Assembly (NCBI GenBank): GCA_000402355.1
Contig: AQRS01000038.1
Coordinates: 1-22,024, forward strand
Length of the DNA: 22,024 bases
DNA from: Candidatus Iainarchaeum andersonii SCGC AAA011-E11
GTDB taxonomy: Archaea > Iainarchaeota > Iainarchaeia > Iainarchaeales > Iainarchaeaceae
Direction: 5' to 3'
The translations under genes were made by a program, and so were the position numbers. The notes beneath the pieces were generated by a model. It was given only the letters and a program-made list of their open reading frames with translations, did no database searches and was not told the DNA's origin. Positions 1 through 5,912 of the stretch are shown piece by piece; positions within the stretch are counted from its first letter, which is position 1; each line of letters begins with the position of its first letter.

Positions 1-228
1 TTTTTTCGGAAGATTGTAGAAGCCGTCAAAGCCGAGCGCATTCTGCATTTTTATGCCTGAATCCGCTGAGGAGTTTGCTGTGAGCAAGCAGAAGCACAGT
101 TCGGAAAACCATTCCTCTTCGCTTTTCCCCGCGAATGATTTGAAGTCGTTGTAGCGCTCAATGAATTTCGGCGCGGTGCCGTTGTTCTGCAGGGCTTTGA
201 TTTCGCGGAGAAGCGCTTCCTGAGGCAT
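1..228 (-). CDS. ogg: N-glycosylase/DNA lyase, archaeal Ogg2-type (5' part only)
   Basis: Base-excision repair enzyme that removes 8-oxoguanine and cleaves the abasic site. Only the first 76 codons are inside the window; the gene runs off the left edge. Recognition rests on the N-terminal segment around residues 38-56, which reads EEEWFSELCFCLLTANSSA. This closely follows the 'NEEWFKELCFCILTAN' segment I recall for methanogen Ogg2 proteins. The catalytic helix-hairpin-helix and its Lys/Asp pair lie outside the window. The ATG at 228 is 26 nt downstream of a TATA-like element (248-259), so the mRNA is probably leaderless. It has its own promoter and is separated from the rib operon by about 130 nt. 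Family assignment is good; activity cannot be checked from this fragment. Confidence 0.82.
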   Translation of the reverse strand, partial: MPQEALLREIKALQNNGTAPKFIERYNDFKSFAGKSEEEWFSELCFCLLTANSSADSGIKMQNALGFDGFYNLPKK

Positions 229-247
229 GAAAAAAATTAGAGGAAAA

Positions 248-259
248 GGTTTTTTATCA
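248..259 (-). promoter_or_regulatory. TATA box of the ogg gene
   Basis: On the minus strand the sequence reads TGATAAAAAACC. Its centre is about 26 nt upstream of the ogg ATG, the normal archaeal TATA-to-start distance. This predicts a leaderless transcript. Confidence 0.5.
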
Positions 260-322
260 CAAACTATGACTAATTGCCTTTTTCTTTTGATAAAGCTTCA
301 GCCCTTTTCTTTTTTAGTACAG

Positions 323-356
323 CTTTTTTTCTTTTCTGCCAAGAAAAGAAAAAAGG
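323..356 (-). terminator. T-rich palindrome ending the rib operon
   Basis: Directly after the ribH stop on the minus strand comes a T-rich run (TTTTTTCTTTTCT) that is one arm of a perfect 13-bp inverted repeat (325-337 and 342-354) with a 4-nt loop. The pairing can extend by a wobble and a C-G pair. Archaeal termination relies mainly on such T-tracts, so this is a good intrinsic terminator candidate. The rest of 229-358 holds further T-rich runs and the ogg promoter and no gene. Confidence 0.6.
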
Positions 357-358
357 TG

Positions 359-763
359 TTATTTGAGCATTCTCCGCGCGGCCTCGACTGCCCTTGAGGA
401 GAACTCCTTTGCGCGGGCACCTGCCTGTCCAATTGTCATGCGGGGCCCGGAAATGCCGAAGCCGACGGGCTTATTGTAATCAAGGGAAAGCCGCGAGATT
501 TTTTCGGCGGCAACAAAAGCGACAACCTCGTCATGCGCGGTTTCGCCCTGAACCACAGCCCCTAGGACAATTGCCGCGTCAACGCTTTTTTTTGACAGCA
601 TTTTCTTGAGCGGCAAAGGAATGTCAAAAACACCGATTACTTTTTTCACTTCAACAACGTTGAAGCCGTTCTGCTGTGCGGCAATTTTTGCCGCCGCAAG
701 CATTTCCTCGGCGATTTCTTTGTGGAAATCGGAAACAACTATGCCGAGATTTTTTTGCTTCAT
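359..763 (-). CDS. ribH: 6,7-dimethyl-8-ribityllumazine synthase
   Basis: Condenses 3,4-dihydroxy-2-butanone 4-phosphate with the ribityl-aminouracil to give lumazine, the penultimate step of riboflavin synthesis. It forms hollow or pentameric assemblies in the cytoplasm. The 134-aa length is typical. Family motifs visible are VVSDFHKEI near the N-terminus (substrate pocket), GVFDIPLPLKKML (about residues 43-56), GAVVQGETAHDEVV containing the catalytic His, and GISGPRMT near the C-terminus. The ATG at 763 overlaps the ribC stop as ATGA, which indicates translational coupling, and a purine-rich GGGGAG lies about 9 nt upstream. A longer frame reaching 850 would run inside ribC and encodes Arg-rich nonsense, so it was not used. 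It is the last gene of ribK-ribC-ribH. Confidence 0.93.
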   Translation of the reverse strand: MKQKNLGIVVSDFHKEIAEEMLAAAKIAAQQNGFNVVEVKKVIGVFDIPLPLKKMLSKKSVDAAIVLGAVVQGETAHDEVVAFVAAEKISRLSLDYNKPVGFGISGPRMTIGQAGARAKEFSSRAVEAARRMLK

Positions 764-1236
764 AATTCGACGCTCCCCGCGTTCTGCTTGCCCTGCCTTT
801 CTCCCGTGCCTGCGCGCTTCGCGAGTTCGTGCGGCGCAAAGAGCAGCCAAAGGAGATTCAAAGCGTGCTTCGAGGCGCGGTTCCGCATTATAGAGCCGAG
901 TTCCGAATCATCTTTTGCCTCGTCTTCGTGGACAAACACCTCGAGGACTGTTTTGCGCGTCATCAATTCTACCTGCTGTATAGCTGTTGATGCCTCGTGC
1001 GTGCAGGTCTTGTCGACGGGCATTGCGCCCGACATTCCAAGCACTATTCCGGCGTCACAGCCCACCTCTAGAAGACGGAGCATTTCAACGGGCAAGTCTT
1101 TTATTCCTGGAACGGTTTTTCTTATCACGCTTATTTCCCACTTGTTCCTGTTCGCGTTTTCCTCCAGGGTTTCGACGCAGACTCTGCCCATGTCGCCGCG
1201 CGCGAACATCGTGTCCACAACCGCGATTTTTTTCAT
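760..1236 (-). CDS. ribC: Riboflavin synthase, archaeal type (RibC, lumazine-synthase fold)
   Basis: Dismutates two 6,7-dimethyl-8-ribityllumazine molecules to riboflavin. The archaeal enzyme is unrelated to bacterial RibE and instead is a paralogue of lumazine synthase. The 158-aa product matches the methanogen family throughout: VVDTMFARGDM at the N-terminus, RKTVPGIKDLPVEML (about 39-53), GCDAGIVLGM, CTHEAS (78-83) and the signature FVHEDEAKDDSELG (101-114). The ATG at 1236 follows a strong Shine-Dalgarno sequence, AAGGAGG, about 7 nt upstream. An in-frame upstream ATG at 1278 would overlap the ribK end and lacks such a site. Spacing to ribK is 19 nt and ribH overlaps by 4 nt, so the three form one operon. 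Confidence 0.93.
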   Translation of the reverse strand: MKKIAVVDTMFARGDMGRVCVETLEENANRNKWEISVIRKTVPGIKDLPVEMLRLLEVGCDAGIVLGMSGAMPVDKTCTHEASTAIQQVELMTRKTVLEVFVHEDEAKDDSELGSIMRNRASKHALNLLWLLFAPHELAKRAGTGERQGKQNAGSVEL

Positions 1237-1255
1237 TTTCTTGCCTCCTTCGGAA

Positions 1256-1903
1256 TCATTTGCGCTCAACCTCCACAATCGAACCGTTTTTTAACGAGAG
1301 TTTTTTCCTCAAATTGTGGCGCGCAACCACTTCAAGTATGTTTTTCGGGTGGTTTGTGCGGTGCGGGATTATCGCGAATGCGTCTACTTTTCCGTTAAGC
1401 ATGCATGGCCAGCAGTCTATGCCGCCGAAAGTCCTTTGTTTGTCTGTAAAGCCCGCGATTTTTGTCGGCGCCGCAGAAGTGAACACCTCGCGCTGTTCAG
1501 GTTCAACCTCGAGGTTCAATGTGCCGGGAAAAATTTCCTTTCCGGACAACTGCTTGAACTGCCTGTTGTATTCCGGAAGCGAGGTGTAATACGCGCCCTC
1601 GCCATGGCCGTCAACAAGCTTTCCGGTGAGCACAAATTTTTTTCCGGAAAAAATTTCCTTGAGTTCGAGGTAAAGCGATTCGAGTTCCGCACGGCCTTTC
1701 TGCGTGAACGATACCTCCATCCCCGAAGCGGAAGCGTTTCTCGCGATTATGCCTTCGGTTTCCATTTCGCGCAATTTTCTGGAAATGCTCTGCTGCGAGA
1801 ACCCCGTCTGCTCCGCGAGCCGCGAGGTTGAGGTTGCCAGTTTCCCGCGCAGCGAGGACTGCTTCGCGAGCAGCATTGCGAGGCCGAGGTTTTCCTCTTT
1901 CAT
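1256..1903 (-). CDS. ribK: CTP-dependent riboflavin kinase with N-terminal DNA-binding domain (RbkR-type)
   Basis: Makes FMN from riboflavin using CTP, the archaeal replacement for the ATP-dependent flavokinase. The 215-aa protein has two parts. Residues about 5-65 form a winged helix-turn-helix of MarR type (STSRLAEQTGFSQQSISRKL then a wing). Residues about 87-213 form the kinase barrel with GKLVDGHGEGAYYTSLPEY, PGTLNLEVEP, RTFGGIDCWPC and HPKNILEVVA. Archaeal proteins with this fusion (RbkR) are known to repress riboflavin genes as well as phosphorylate riboflavin, so self-regulation of this operon is a reasonable inference. The ATG at 1903 is placed by the domain start and by a TATA box about 26 nt upstream. 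The reading frame stays open further upstream to 2356, but that stretch crosses the promoter and the divergent gene and has no family similarity. Confidence 0.93.
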   Translation of the reverse strand: MKEENLGLAMLLAKQSSLRGKLATSTSRLAEQTGFSQQSISRKLREMETEGIIARNASASGMEVSFTQKGRAELESLYLELKEIFSGKKFVLTGKLVDGHGEGAYYTSLPEYNRQFKQLSGKEIFPGTLNLEVEPEQREVFTSAAPTKIAGFTDKQRTFGGIDCWPCMLNGKVDAFAIIPHRTNHPKNILEVVARHNLRKKLSLKNGSIVEVERK

Positions 1904-1917
1904 ACCAAAAACGCACC

Positions 1918-1935
1918 AGTAACTACTTAAAAATG
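1918..1935 (-). promoter_or_regulatory. ribK operon promoter with possible operator
   Basis: On the minus strand TTTTTAAGT (1925-1933) forms a TATA box whose centre is about 26 nt from the ribK ATG, so the transcript is probably leaderless. A small inverted repeat AGTA-AC-TACT (1918-1927) abuts its downstream edge and would suit an autoregulatory operator for the HTH domain of RibK. The operator role is speculative. Confidence 0.45.
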
Positions 1936-1964
1936 TGTTGCTTAACGGAAACGGGTTGCAAAAC

Positions 1965-1973
1965 TTTTTTATT
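1965..1973 (+). promoter_or_regulatory. TATA box of the orphan gene at 1995
   Basis: TTTTTTATT is centred about 27 nt before the ATG at 1995, again predicting a leaderless mRNA. It lies about 35 bp from the divergent ribK TATA box, so factors binding between the two could influence both genes. Confidence 0.45.
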
Positions 1974-1994
1974 TGCGGACGGCTTCTTTCTTGC

Positions 1995-2408
1995 ATGGCG
2001 AGGCCGAAACGACCGGGAGATCCTAAACCACTCGGCCGAAATTTGGATTCCGGCATTCGGGGCCAGGTTGACGCTGCAGCAAAGAGGGCGTTCAGAAACA
2101 CGCCTGGTTTCAGAGGCGTCTTCAACCAAAGGAGAGAGGCCCATTCGAACAAAATCGGGAATTTTGGTGCAAGATTCCCAAACGCAAAAAAAGCTGTTGA
2201 TGCAATAAGGCGACACGTGGCTCTTGAAATAATGGGAACAGGCAGGCTCATAAAATTCGAAACCACGAACGACAAGGCCAGAGAGGCCCTGCATATCATC
2301 GAAAAGGAAAAGACAAGTGAGTGGAAGGCCTTGAACAAAATGTCAAGAGCTACCACGGAATTGAATTTCTTTATGATGATTGGCTGGTTTTCTTCGAGAA
2401 GATGGTGA
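1995..2408 (+). CDS. Hypothetical basic protein
   Basis: Not recognised. The product is 137 aa and strongly basic, beginning MARPKRPGDPKPLGRN. A basic N-terminal half (RGQVDAAAKRAFRN, QRREAHSNK) is followed by a likely helical middle (about 66-107, KKAVDAIRRHVALEIM and DKAREALHIIEKEK) and a hydrophobic, aromatic C-terminus (ELNFFMMIGWFSSRRW). No signal peptide, metal motif or catalytic motif is apparent. The ATG at 1995 is supported by a TATA box about 27 nt upstream and by the sudden start of sensible protein sequence there; upstream in-frame codons at 1935-1994 fall in the promoter region. The charge suggests nucleic-acid binding, which is inference only. It is divergent from the rib operon and convergent with mscS. 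Confidence 0.6.
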   Translation: MARPKRPGDPKPLGRNLDSGIRGQVDAAAKRAFRNTPGFRGVFNQRREAHSNKIGNFGARFPNAKKAVDAIRRHVALEIMGTGRLIKFETTNDKAREALHIIEKEKTSEWKALNKMSRATTELNFFMMIGWFSSRRW

Positions 2409-2490
2409 GGTAGTTTTTAGCCGCAGAAAAGCCAAGCATACCACACAGGAGCCCATGAGAAAGGCTTTGAAGAACCGCATCAGCCACAAA

Positions 2491-3582
2491 TCATTTCTTC
2501 GCGCTTGGCATCTTCCCTATATAGATGCTCTGCGTCGGGAACGCGAACTCTATGCCGGCTTTCTTGAACTGCTTCTTTATTTCGAGGTTGATTTCACCCA
2601 TCACGTGGAATTTTTTCTCGCCGTCCCGGAAATTTTTGACGAAGTAAATCATGCCGATGTTGAGCGAGAAATCACCATAATCCTTGAAAGTAATCTGCAT
2701 ATTTTTGTGGTCGGTATCCGGATGGTTTTTCACGATGTTTTCGAGAATCTGGATTGCCTTCCGCATTTTTTCGTGCGAGGTTCCATAAGTTACGCCGAGT
2801 GTCATTGAAACCTTGCGTGATGGCTCCGCTGAAATGTTCACCATGAGGTCCTGCGCTACCCTGGAATTCGGAAGCGTGTTCAATCTGCCTTCAAGGTCAC
2901 GGATTCGCGTGTAGCGCATTCCAATGGATTCAACCGTTCCTTCAACTCCCGCAACCTTCACCATGTCCCCGACAACGAAAGGCTTTGAAGTGAAAATGCT
3001 CAGGCCGCCGAACAGGTCTTCCACGGTTTTCTGTGCGGCAAAAGCAATCGCGAGGCCGCTGATTCCAAGGCCCGCAAGCAATGGAAGGACATCGATTCCG
3101 AATGATGAGAGTATCACGAGCGCTGAAATGAATATGATGCTTGCCTTCAGCAGCTTTCGTATTACGGGGATGAACTGGCCATCGAGCTTTGAATCTGTTT
3201 TTGCCGCAAGCGGCATCACAAAGTGCTCTATTATTCCGTCAACTATTTTGAGCGCGAACCACATTATGTCGAGGATTATGAGCGCCTGGATTGCGTTCAT
3301 GAAATTACTGGAAATGAAAGCCACATCAACTGTGAGGAACTGATAGCCGACATAGACACCTGCAATAAAGCCGGCAAAAAGCAGCGGTTTTTCAATCGCA
3401 ATTATCAGCACGTCGTCGAATTCGGTTTCGGTTTTCGAGGCGATTATTGAGCCGTATTTTTTGAGGAAGTAGTAAAGGATTTTCGCGCCGATGATGCACC
3501 CGATTATTGACAAAAGAAAGAGCCCGTATTGCCCGGGTTCCGAGCCGAAATAGCTCGCGGCCAAAAATAGGTCTGCAGCCAT
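2491..3582 (-). CDS. mscS: MscS-family mechanosensitive ion channel
   Basis: Membrane channel that opens under turgor to release solutes after osmotic down-shock. The 363-aa product has about five hydrophobic helices (roughly residues 18-39, 65-83, 95-117, 145-163 and 165-187). The last is the Gly/Ala-rich pore helix (LPLLAGLGISGLAIAFAAQK), followed by the MscS beta domain FVVGDMVKVAGVEGTVESIGMRYTRIRD and NTLPNS. An alpha/beta C-terminal domain ends in IEFAFPTQSIYIG. The ATG at 3582 is chosen because it lies about 28 nt from a TATA element and starts the hydrophobic N-terminus. A frame extension to 3693 gives a polar, unconserved leader across the promoter. It is transcribed alone, convergent with the gene at 1995 (82-nt gap) and divergent from rpoH. 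With extra N-terminal helices it resembles archaeal MscMJ-like channels more than the three-helix E. coli MscS. Confidence 0.92.
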   Translation of the reverse strand: MAADLFLAASYFGSEPGQYGLFLLSIIGCIIGAKILYYFLKKYGSIIASKTETEFDDVLIIAIEKPLLFAGFIAGVYVGYQFLTVDVAFISSNFMNAIQALIILDIMWFALKIVDGIIEHFVMPLAAKTDSKLDGQFIPVIRKLLKASIIFISALVILSSFGIDVLPLLAGLGISGLAIAFAAQKTVEDLFGGLSIFTSKPFVVGDMVKVAGVEGTVESIGMRYTRIRDLEGRLNTLPNSRVAQDLMVNISAEPSRKVSMTLGVTYGTSHEKMRKAIQILENIVKNHPDTDHKNMQITFKDYGDFSLNIGMIYFVKNFRDGEKKFHVMGEINLEIKKQFKKAGIEFAFPTQSIYIGKMPSAKK

Positions 3583-3905
3583 GCTTAGTTTTATGTGTTT
3601 AATCGTTAAAAAATCTTTGTTGAGGAAATTGTTCCTTTGGGGGGATTGATTGTCGCGCCCCGAAAAGCAGGCCTTTCCGGCCATAAAAGGCATTTTGGAG
3701 GCAGATTAATAAGAATTTGCCAAAAAAAAGCGGAAATTTCGCACCCTGGTGGTAGTTTTAAATTCCTTTCTATAGTCTATTAAGTATTAATTTTGAGCGC
3801 ACTCGACTTTTTGGCCGGCACGATTTGAATTGAGCCTGAAATCGCTTTGCCGTCAGCTTGTCCGCGCTTGGAATGGCATATTTTTGGAGTTTGGTTAGCT
3901 TGGGG
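3583..3905. promoter_or_regulatory. Divergent intergenic region mscS/rpoH
   Basis: A gene-free stretch of about 320 bp. It holds the mscS TATA element (minus strand, GATTTTTTAACG, 3604-3615). A small inverted repeat GCCTTT...AAAGGC lies at 3671-3691. A good plus-strand TATA element TTTTAAATT sits at 3756-3764, and a second AT element (CATATTTTT, 3877-3885) lies about 25 nt before the likely rpoH start. If the first plus-strand element is used, rpoH has a leader of about 120 nt; if the second, rpoH is leaderless. No tRNA, C/D box pair or convincing small ORF was found. Confidence 0.4.
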
Positions 3906-4133
3906 TTGGACAGCATCAGAGGCCATTTTTTGGTTCCTAAGCACGAAATAGTGCCGGAAGACAAAATTAAGGAACTGGTGCAGAAGTTCGGTTCCGCTCC
4001 CGACAAATTCCCGCAGATTCTCAAGGACGACCCTATTGTGCTGGAAATAGGCGCAAAAAGGGGCGATGTAATCAAAATCACCCGAAACAGCCCCACAGCC
4101 GGGCAATGCAGTTACTACAGGGTTGTGGCTTGA
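3906..4133 (+). CDS. rpoH: DNA-directed RNA polymerase subunit H (RPB5 C-terminal domain homologue)
   Basis: Small subunit of archaeal RNA polymerase at the downstream-DNA jaw. It corresponds to the C-terminal assembly domain of eukaryotic RPB5. The protein shows LVPKHEIVPEDKIKEL, then DDPIVLEIGAKRGDVIKITRNSPTAG and the C-terminal YYRVV, all standard for the family. The start is uncertain. A TTG at 3906 gives 75 aa, with about eight residues before LVPKHE as in other archaea, and lies about 25 nt after an AT-rich box. TTG at 3900, 10 nt after a GGAG, and ATG at 3873 are alternatives; the latter adds 11 unconserved hydrophobic residues. The stop abuts the rpoB2 ATG (TGAATG). It is the first gene of the RNA polymerase operon. 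Confidence 0.88.
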   Translation: MDSIRGHFLVPKHEIVPEDKIKELVQKFGSAPDKFPQILKDDPIVLEIGAKRGDVIKITRNSPTAGQCSYYRVVA

Positions 4134-5597
4134 ATGGTGGACGGCTGGGCACTCATCAATTCTTACTTCAGGACCAAGAATATTTCGCAGATGGAAATCG
4201 ACAGCTTCAACCAGTTTATTGACAAGAAGCTGCCTGAAATAATCCGCGAGAACAATGAGGTTACCCCAAAAATCGAGGAGGTTCGCGTCGAGTTCGAGAA
4301 GATTGAAGTTTTGAGGCCGCGCATTGTCGAGGCCGATGGGAGCATCAGGAACGAATTTTATCCTTTGGAAGCGAGGCTCAGGAACAGGACTTATTCATCG
4401 CCCATTTATTTGACAATGAGGCTTTTGAGGCGCGACGTGGAGCAGGACAAGAAGAAAACCCACGTCGGAGAATTGCCGATAATGCTGAAGAGCAACCGCT
4501 GCTGGCTCTCCGGAAAAACCGGGCAGGAGCTCATTGAAATGGGCGAGGACCCGATGGACTTCGGGGGTTATTTCATAATCAACGGCTCAGAAAAAGCGTT
4601 GATGACGCAGGAAGTGCTTGCCTCGGACCGCGTAATTGTTTCAGACCAGCTTGACAAGATTGTTGCCGAAGTAATAAGCACGAGGGGCGCATTCAAGGGC
4701 AGGGTCAGGATAATCAGGGGAGCGGACGGGACGCTCAGCGTAACATTTCCTGCCTCGCCGAGAAAACTCAAGCTCTTTGTATTGCTGAAGGCGCTCGGAT
4801 TGAAGAGCGCTCAGGCAATAAGGGAGGCATTCATTGACCAGACAGAAATACAGAACGATGTTTTGATCAACATCGAGAATCTCCTCGTGAAGAGCGAAAA
4901 GGAAGCTTTGGACAAAATCGGGAAATTCGTTGCGCCGGGACAGGTTGAAGAGTACAGGCTTAGGAGAGCGCAGGAAGTAATTGACGCGTTTTTGCTGCCG
5001 CACATCGGCCAGGACCAGAAGAACAGGCTCGCGAAGGCATACTACTTGGTCATGATGGCCACAAAGGCGATTGAACGCGCTTATAATTTGAGGGTTGAGG
5101 ACGACAAGGACCATTACGCGAACAAGCGCCTTGAACTTTCCGGAAAACTAATGGAGCATTTGTTCAGGTACAGCTTCAAGTACTTCATCAAGGATTTGAA
5201 ATTCCAGATTGACCGCACGGTTACAAGGAGAAGGAAGCTCAACATTTCAACAATCGTGAGGCCGGGCGCGGTTTCGGAAAGGATAAGGTTTGCGATGTCG
5301 ACAGGAAACTGGATTGGGCGCGCAACCGGAGTTTCAAAGTTCATGGACCGCGTGAATTACCTTTCGCCTTTGACTGATTTGAGGAAAGTAAAGAGCCCTT
5401 TGGACAAGAACCGCGAGCTTTATGAAGCAAGGGACGTGCACGGAACCCATTGGGGGCGCTTGTGCCCGATTGAGACTCCGGACGGGCCTCAGTGCGGTTT
5501 GGTGAAAAACCTTGCCTTGCTCGCGGAAGTCACAACCGAAAATGACGAGGAGCCCGTTGAAAAATTATTGAAGGACATGGGAGTGAAGCTTAAATGA
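4134..5597 (+). CDS. rpoB2: DNA-directed RNA polymerase subunit B'' (N-terminal half of B)
   Basis: N-terminal half of the second-largest polymerase subunit, 487 aa: protrusion, lobe and fork. Visible landmarks are the start WALINSYF, NGSEKALMTQEVLASDRV (about 149-166), the RPGAVSERIRFAMSTGNW fork segment (about 376-393), YLSPLTDLRKVKSPL and the terminal block ARDVHGTHWGRLCPIETPDG followed by CGLVKNLALLAE. The gene ends about 20 residues after that block, where B is split into B'' and B' in many Euryarchaeota. Two changes in the usual ETPEGPNCGL signature are visible: E to D and N to Q. It starts immediately after rpoH. Its stop overlaps the ATG of the small membrane protein gene (ATGA), so the next gene is coupled to it rather than rpoB1. 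Confidence 0.96.
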   Translation: MVDGWALINSYFRTKNISQMEIDSFNQFIDKKLPEIIRENNEVTPKIEEVRVEFEKIEVLRPRIVEADGSIRNEFYPLEARLRNRTYSSPIYLTMRLLRRDVEQDKKKTHVGELPIMLKSNRCWLSGKTGQELIEMGEDPMDFGGYFIINGSEKALMTQEVLASDRVIVSDQLDKIVAEVISTRGAFKGRVRIIRGADGTLSVTFPASPRKLKLFVLLKALGLKSAQAIREAFIDQTEIQNDVLINIENLLVKSEKEALDKIGKFVAPGQVEEYRLRRAQEVIDAFLLPHIGQDQKNRLAKAYYLVMMATKAIERAYNLRVEDDKDHYANKRLELSGKLMEHLFRYSFKYFIKDLKFQIDRTVTRRRKLNISTIVRPGAVSERIRFAMSTGNWIGRATGVSKFMDRVNYLSPLTDLRKVKSPLDKNRELYEARDVHGTHWGRLCPIETPDGPQCGLVKNLALLAEVTTENDEEPVEKLLKDMGVKLK

Positions 5598-5902
5598 ATA
5601 ATAATTGGGTTCTGGGCAAAAAAGGGTTTATTGTTTTGGCAATTATAGCAATAGTTTCTTTATTCATAGGAATCATTGCATGGAATCAAACCAACACCCT
5701 GGACATGAAAATGCAAAGCTTGATTAAAGACAATGCGGAAAATCAAGCCGCTATAAAATGTGTCAATAATTCACTAAATGCTGGCGCACAGCTTTCTCCG
5801 ACTTATAAGAGAAGCGTAGAGGAAATACAGCAGAAATTATACCAGATTAATTTATGCATAAATCAAAGCGAGGCGGCGTTTCAAGCCCCGATGAGGCCTT
5901 GA
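5594..5902 (+). CDS. Small single-pass membrane protein inside the RNA polymerase operon
   Basis: Not recognised. The product is 102 aa. A short basic N-terminus (WVLGKK) precedes one clear hydrophobic helix at about residues 11-30 (GFIVLAIIAIVSLFIGIIAW). It has no signal-peptidase site, so it is probably a signal anchor. The following 70 residues are polar and helix-prone (about 36-58 and 70-90), with two cysteines (C56 and C88) that could pair outside the membrane. The ATG overlaps the rpoB2 stop as ATGA, and the stop is 10 nt before the rpoB1 ATG, so it is fully embedded in the operon. Base composition is clearly richer in A+T than the flanking polymerase genes (AAT, ATA and TTA codons), which suggests later acquisition. 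Coding status is likely from the overlap, the sensible topology and the absence of stops. Function is unknown. Confidence 0.72.
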   Translation: MNNNWVLGKKGFIVLAIIAIVSLFIGIIAWNQTNTLDMKMQSLIKDNAENQAAIKCVNNSLNAGAQLSPTYKRSVEEIQQKLYQINLCINQSEAAFQAPMRP

Positions 5903-5912
5903 GGTGTTTTTT

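Noticed and set aside
1904..2356. Extension of the ribK frame upstream to 2356
   Set aside because: The added residues cross the ribK and orphan-gene promoters and run antisense to the 1995-2408 gene. RibK homology and a TATA box both place the start at 1903.
3780..3873. Reasonable-looking minus-strand peptide tail (QADGKAISGSIQIVPAKK) upstream of rpoH
   Set aside because: The frame continues antisense to rpoH and has no separate start or recognisable family. Perhaps a decayed gene end, but not supportable.
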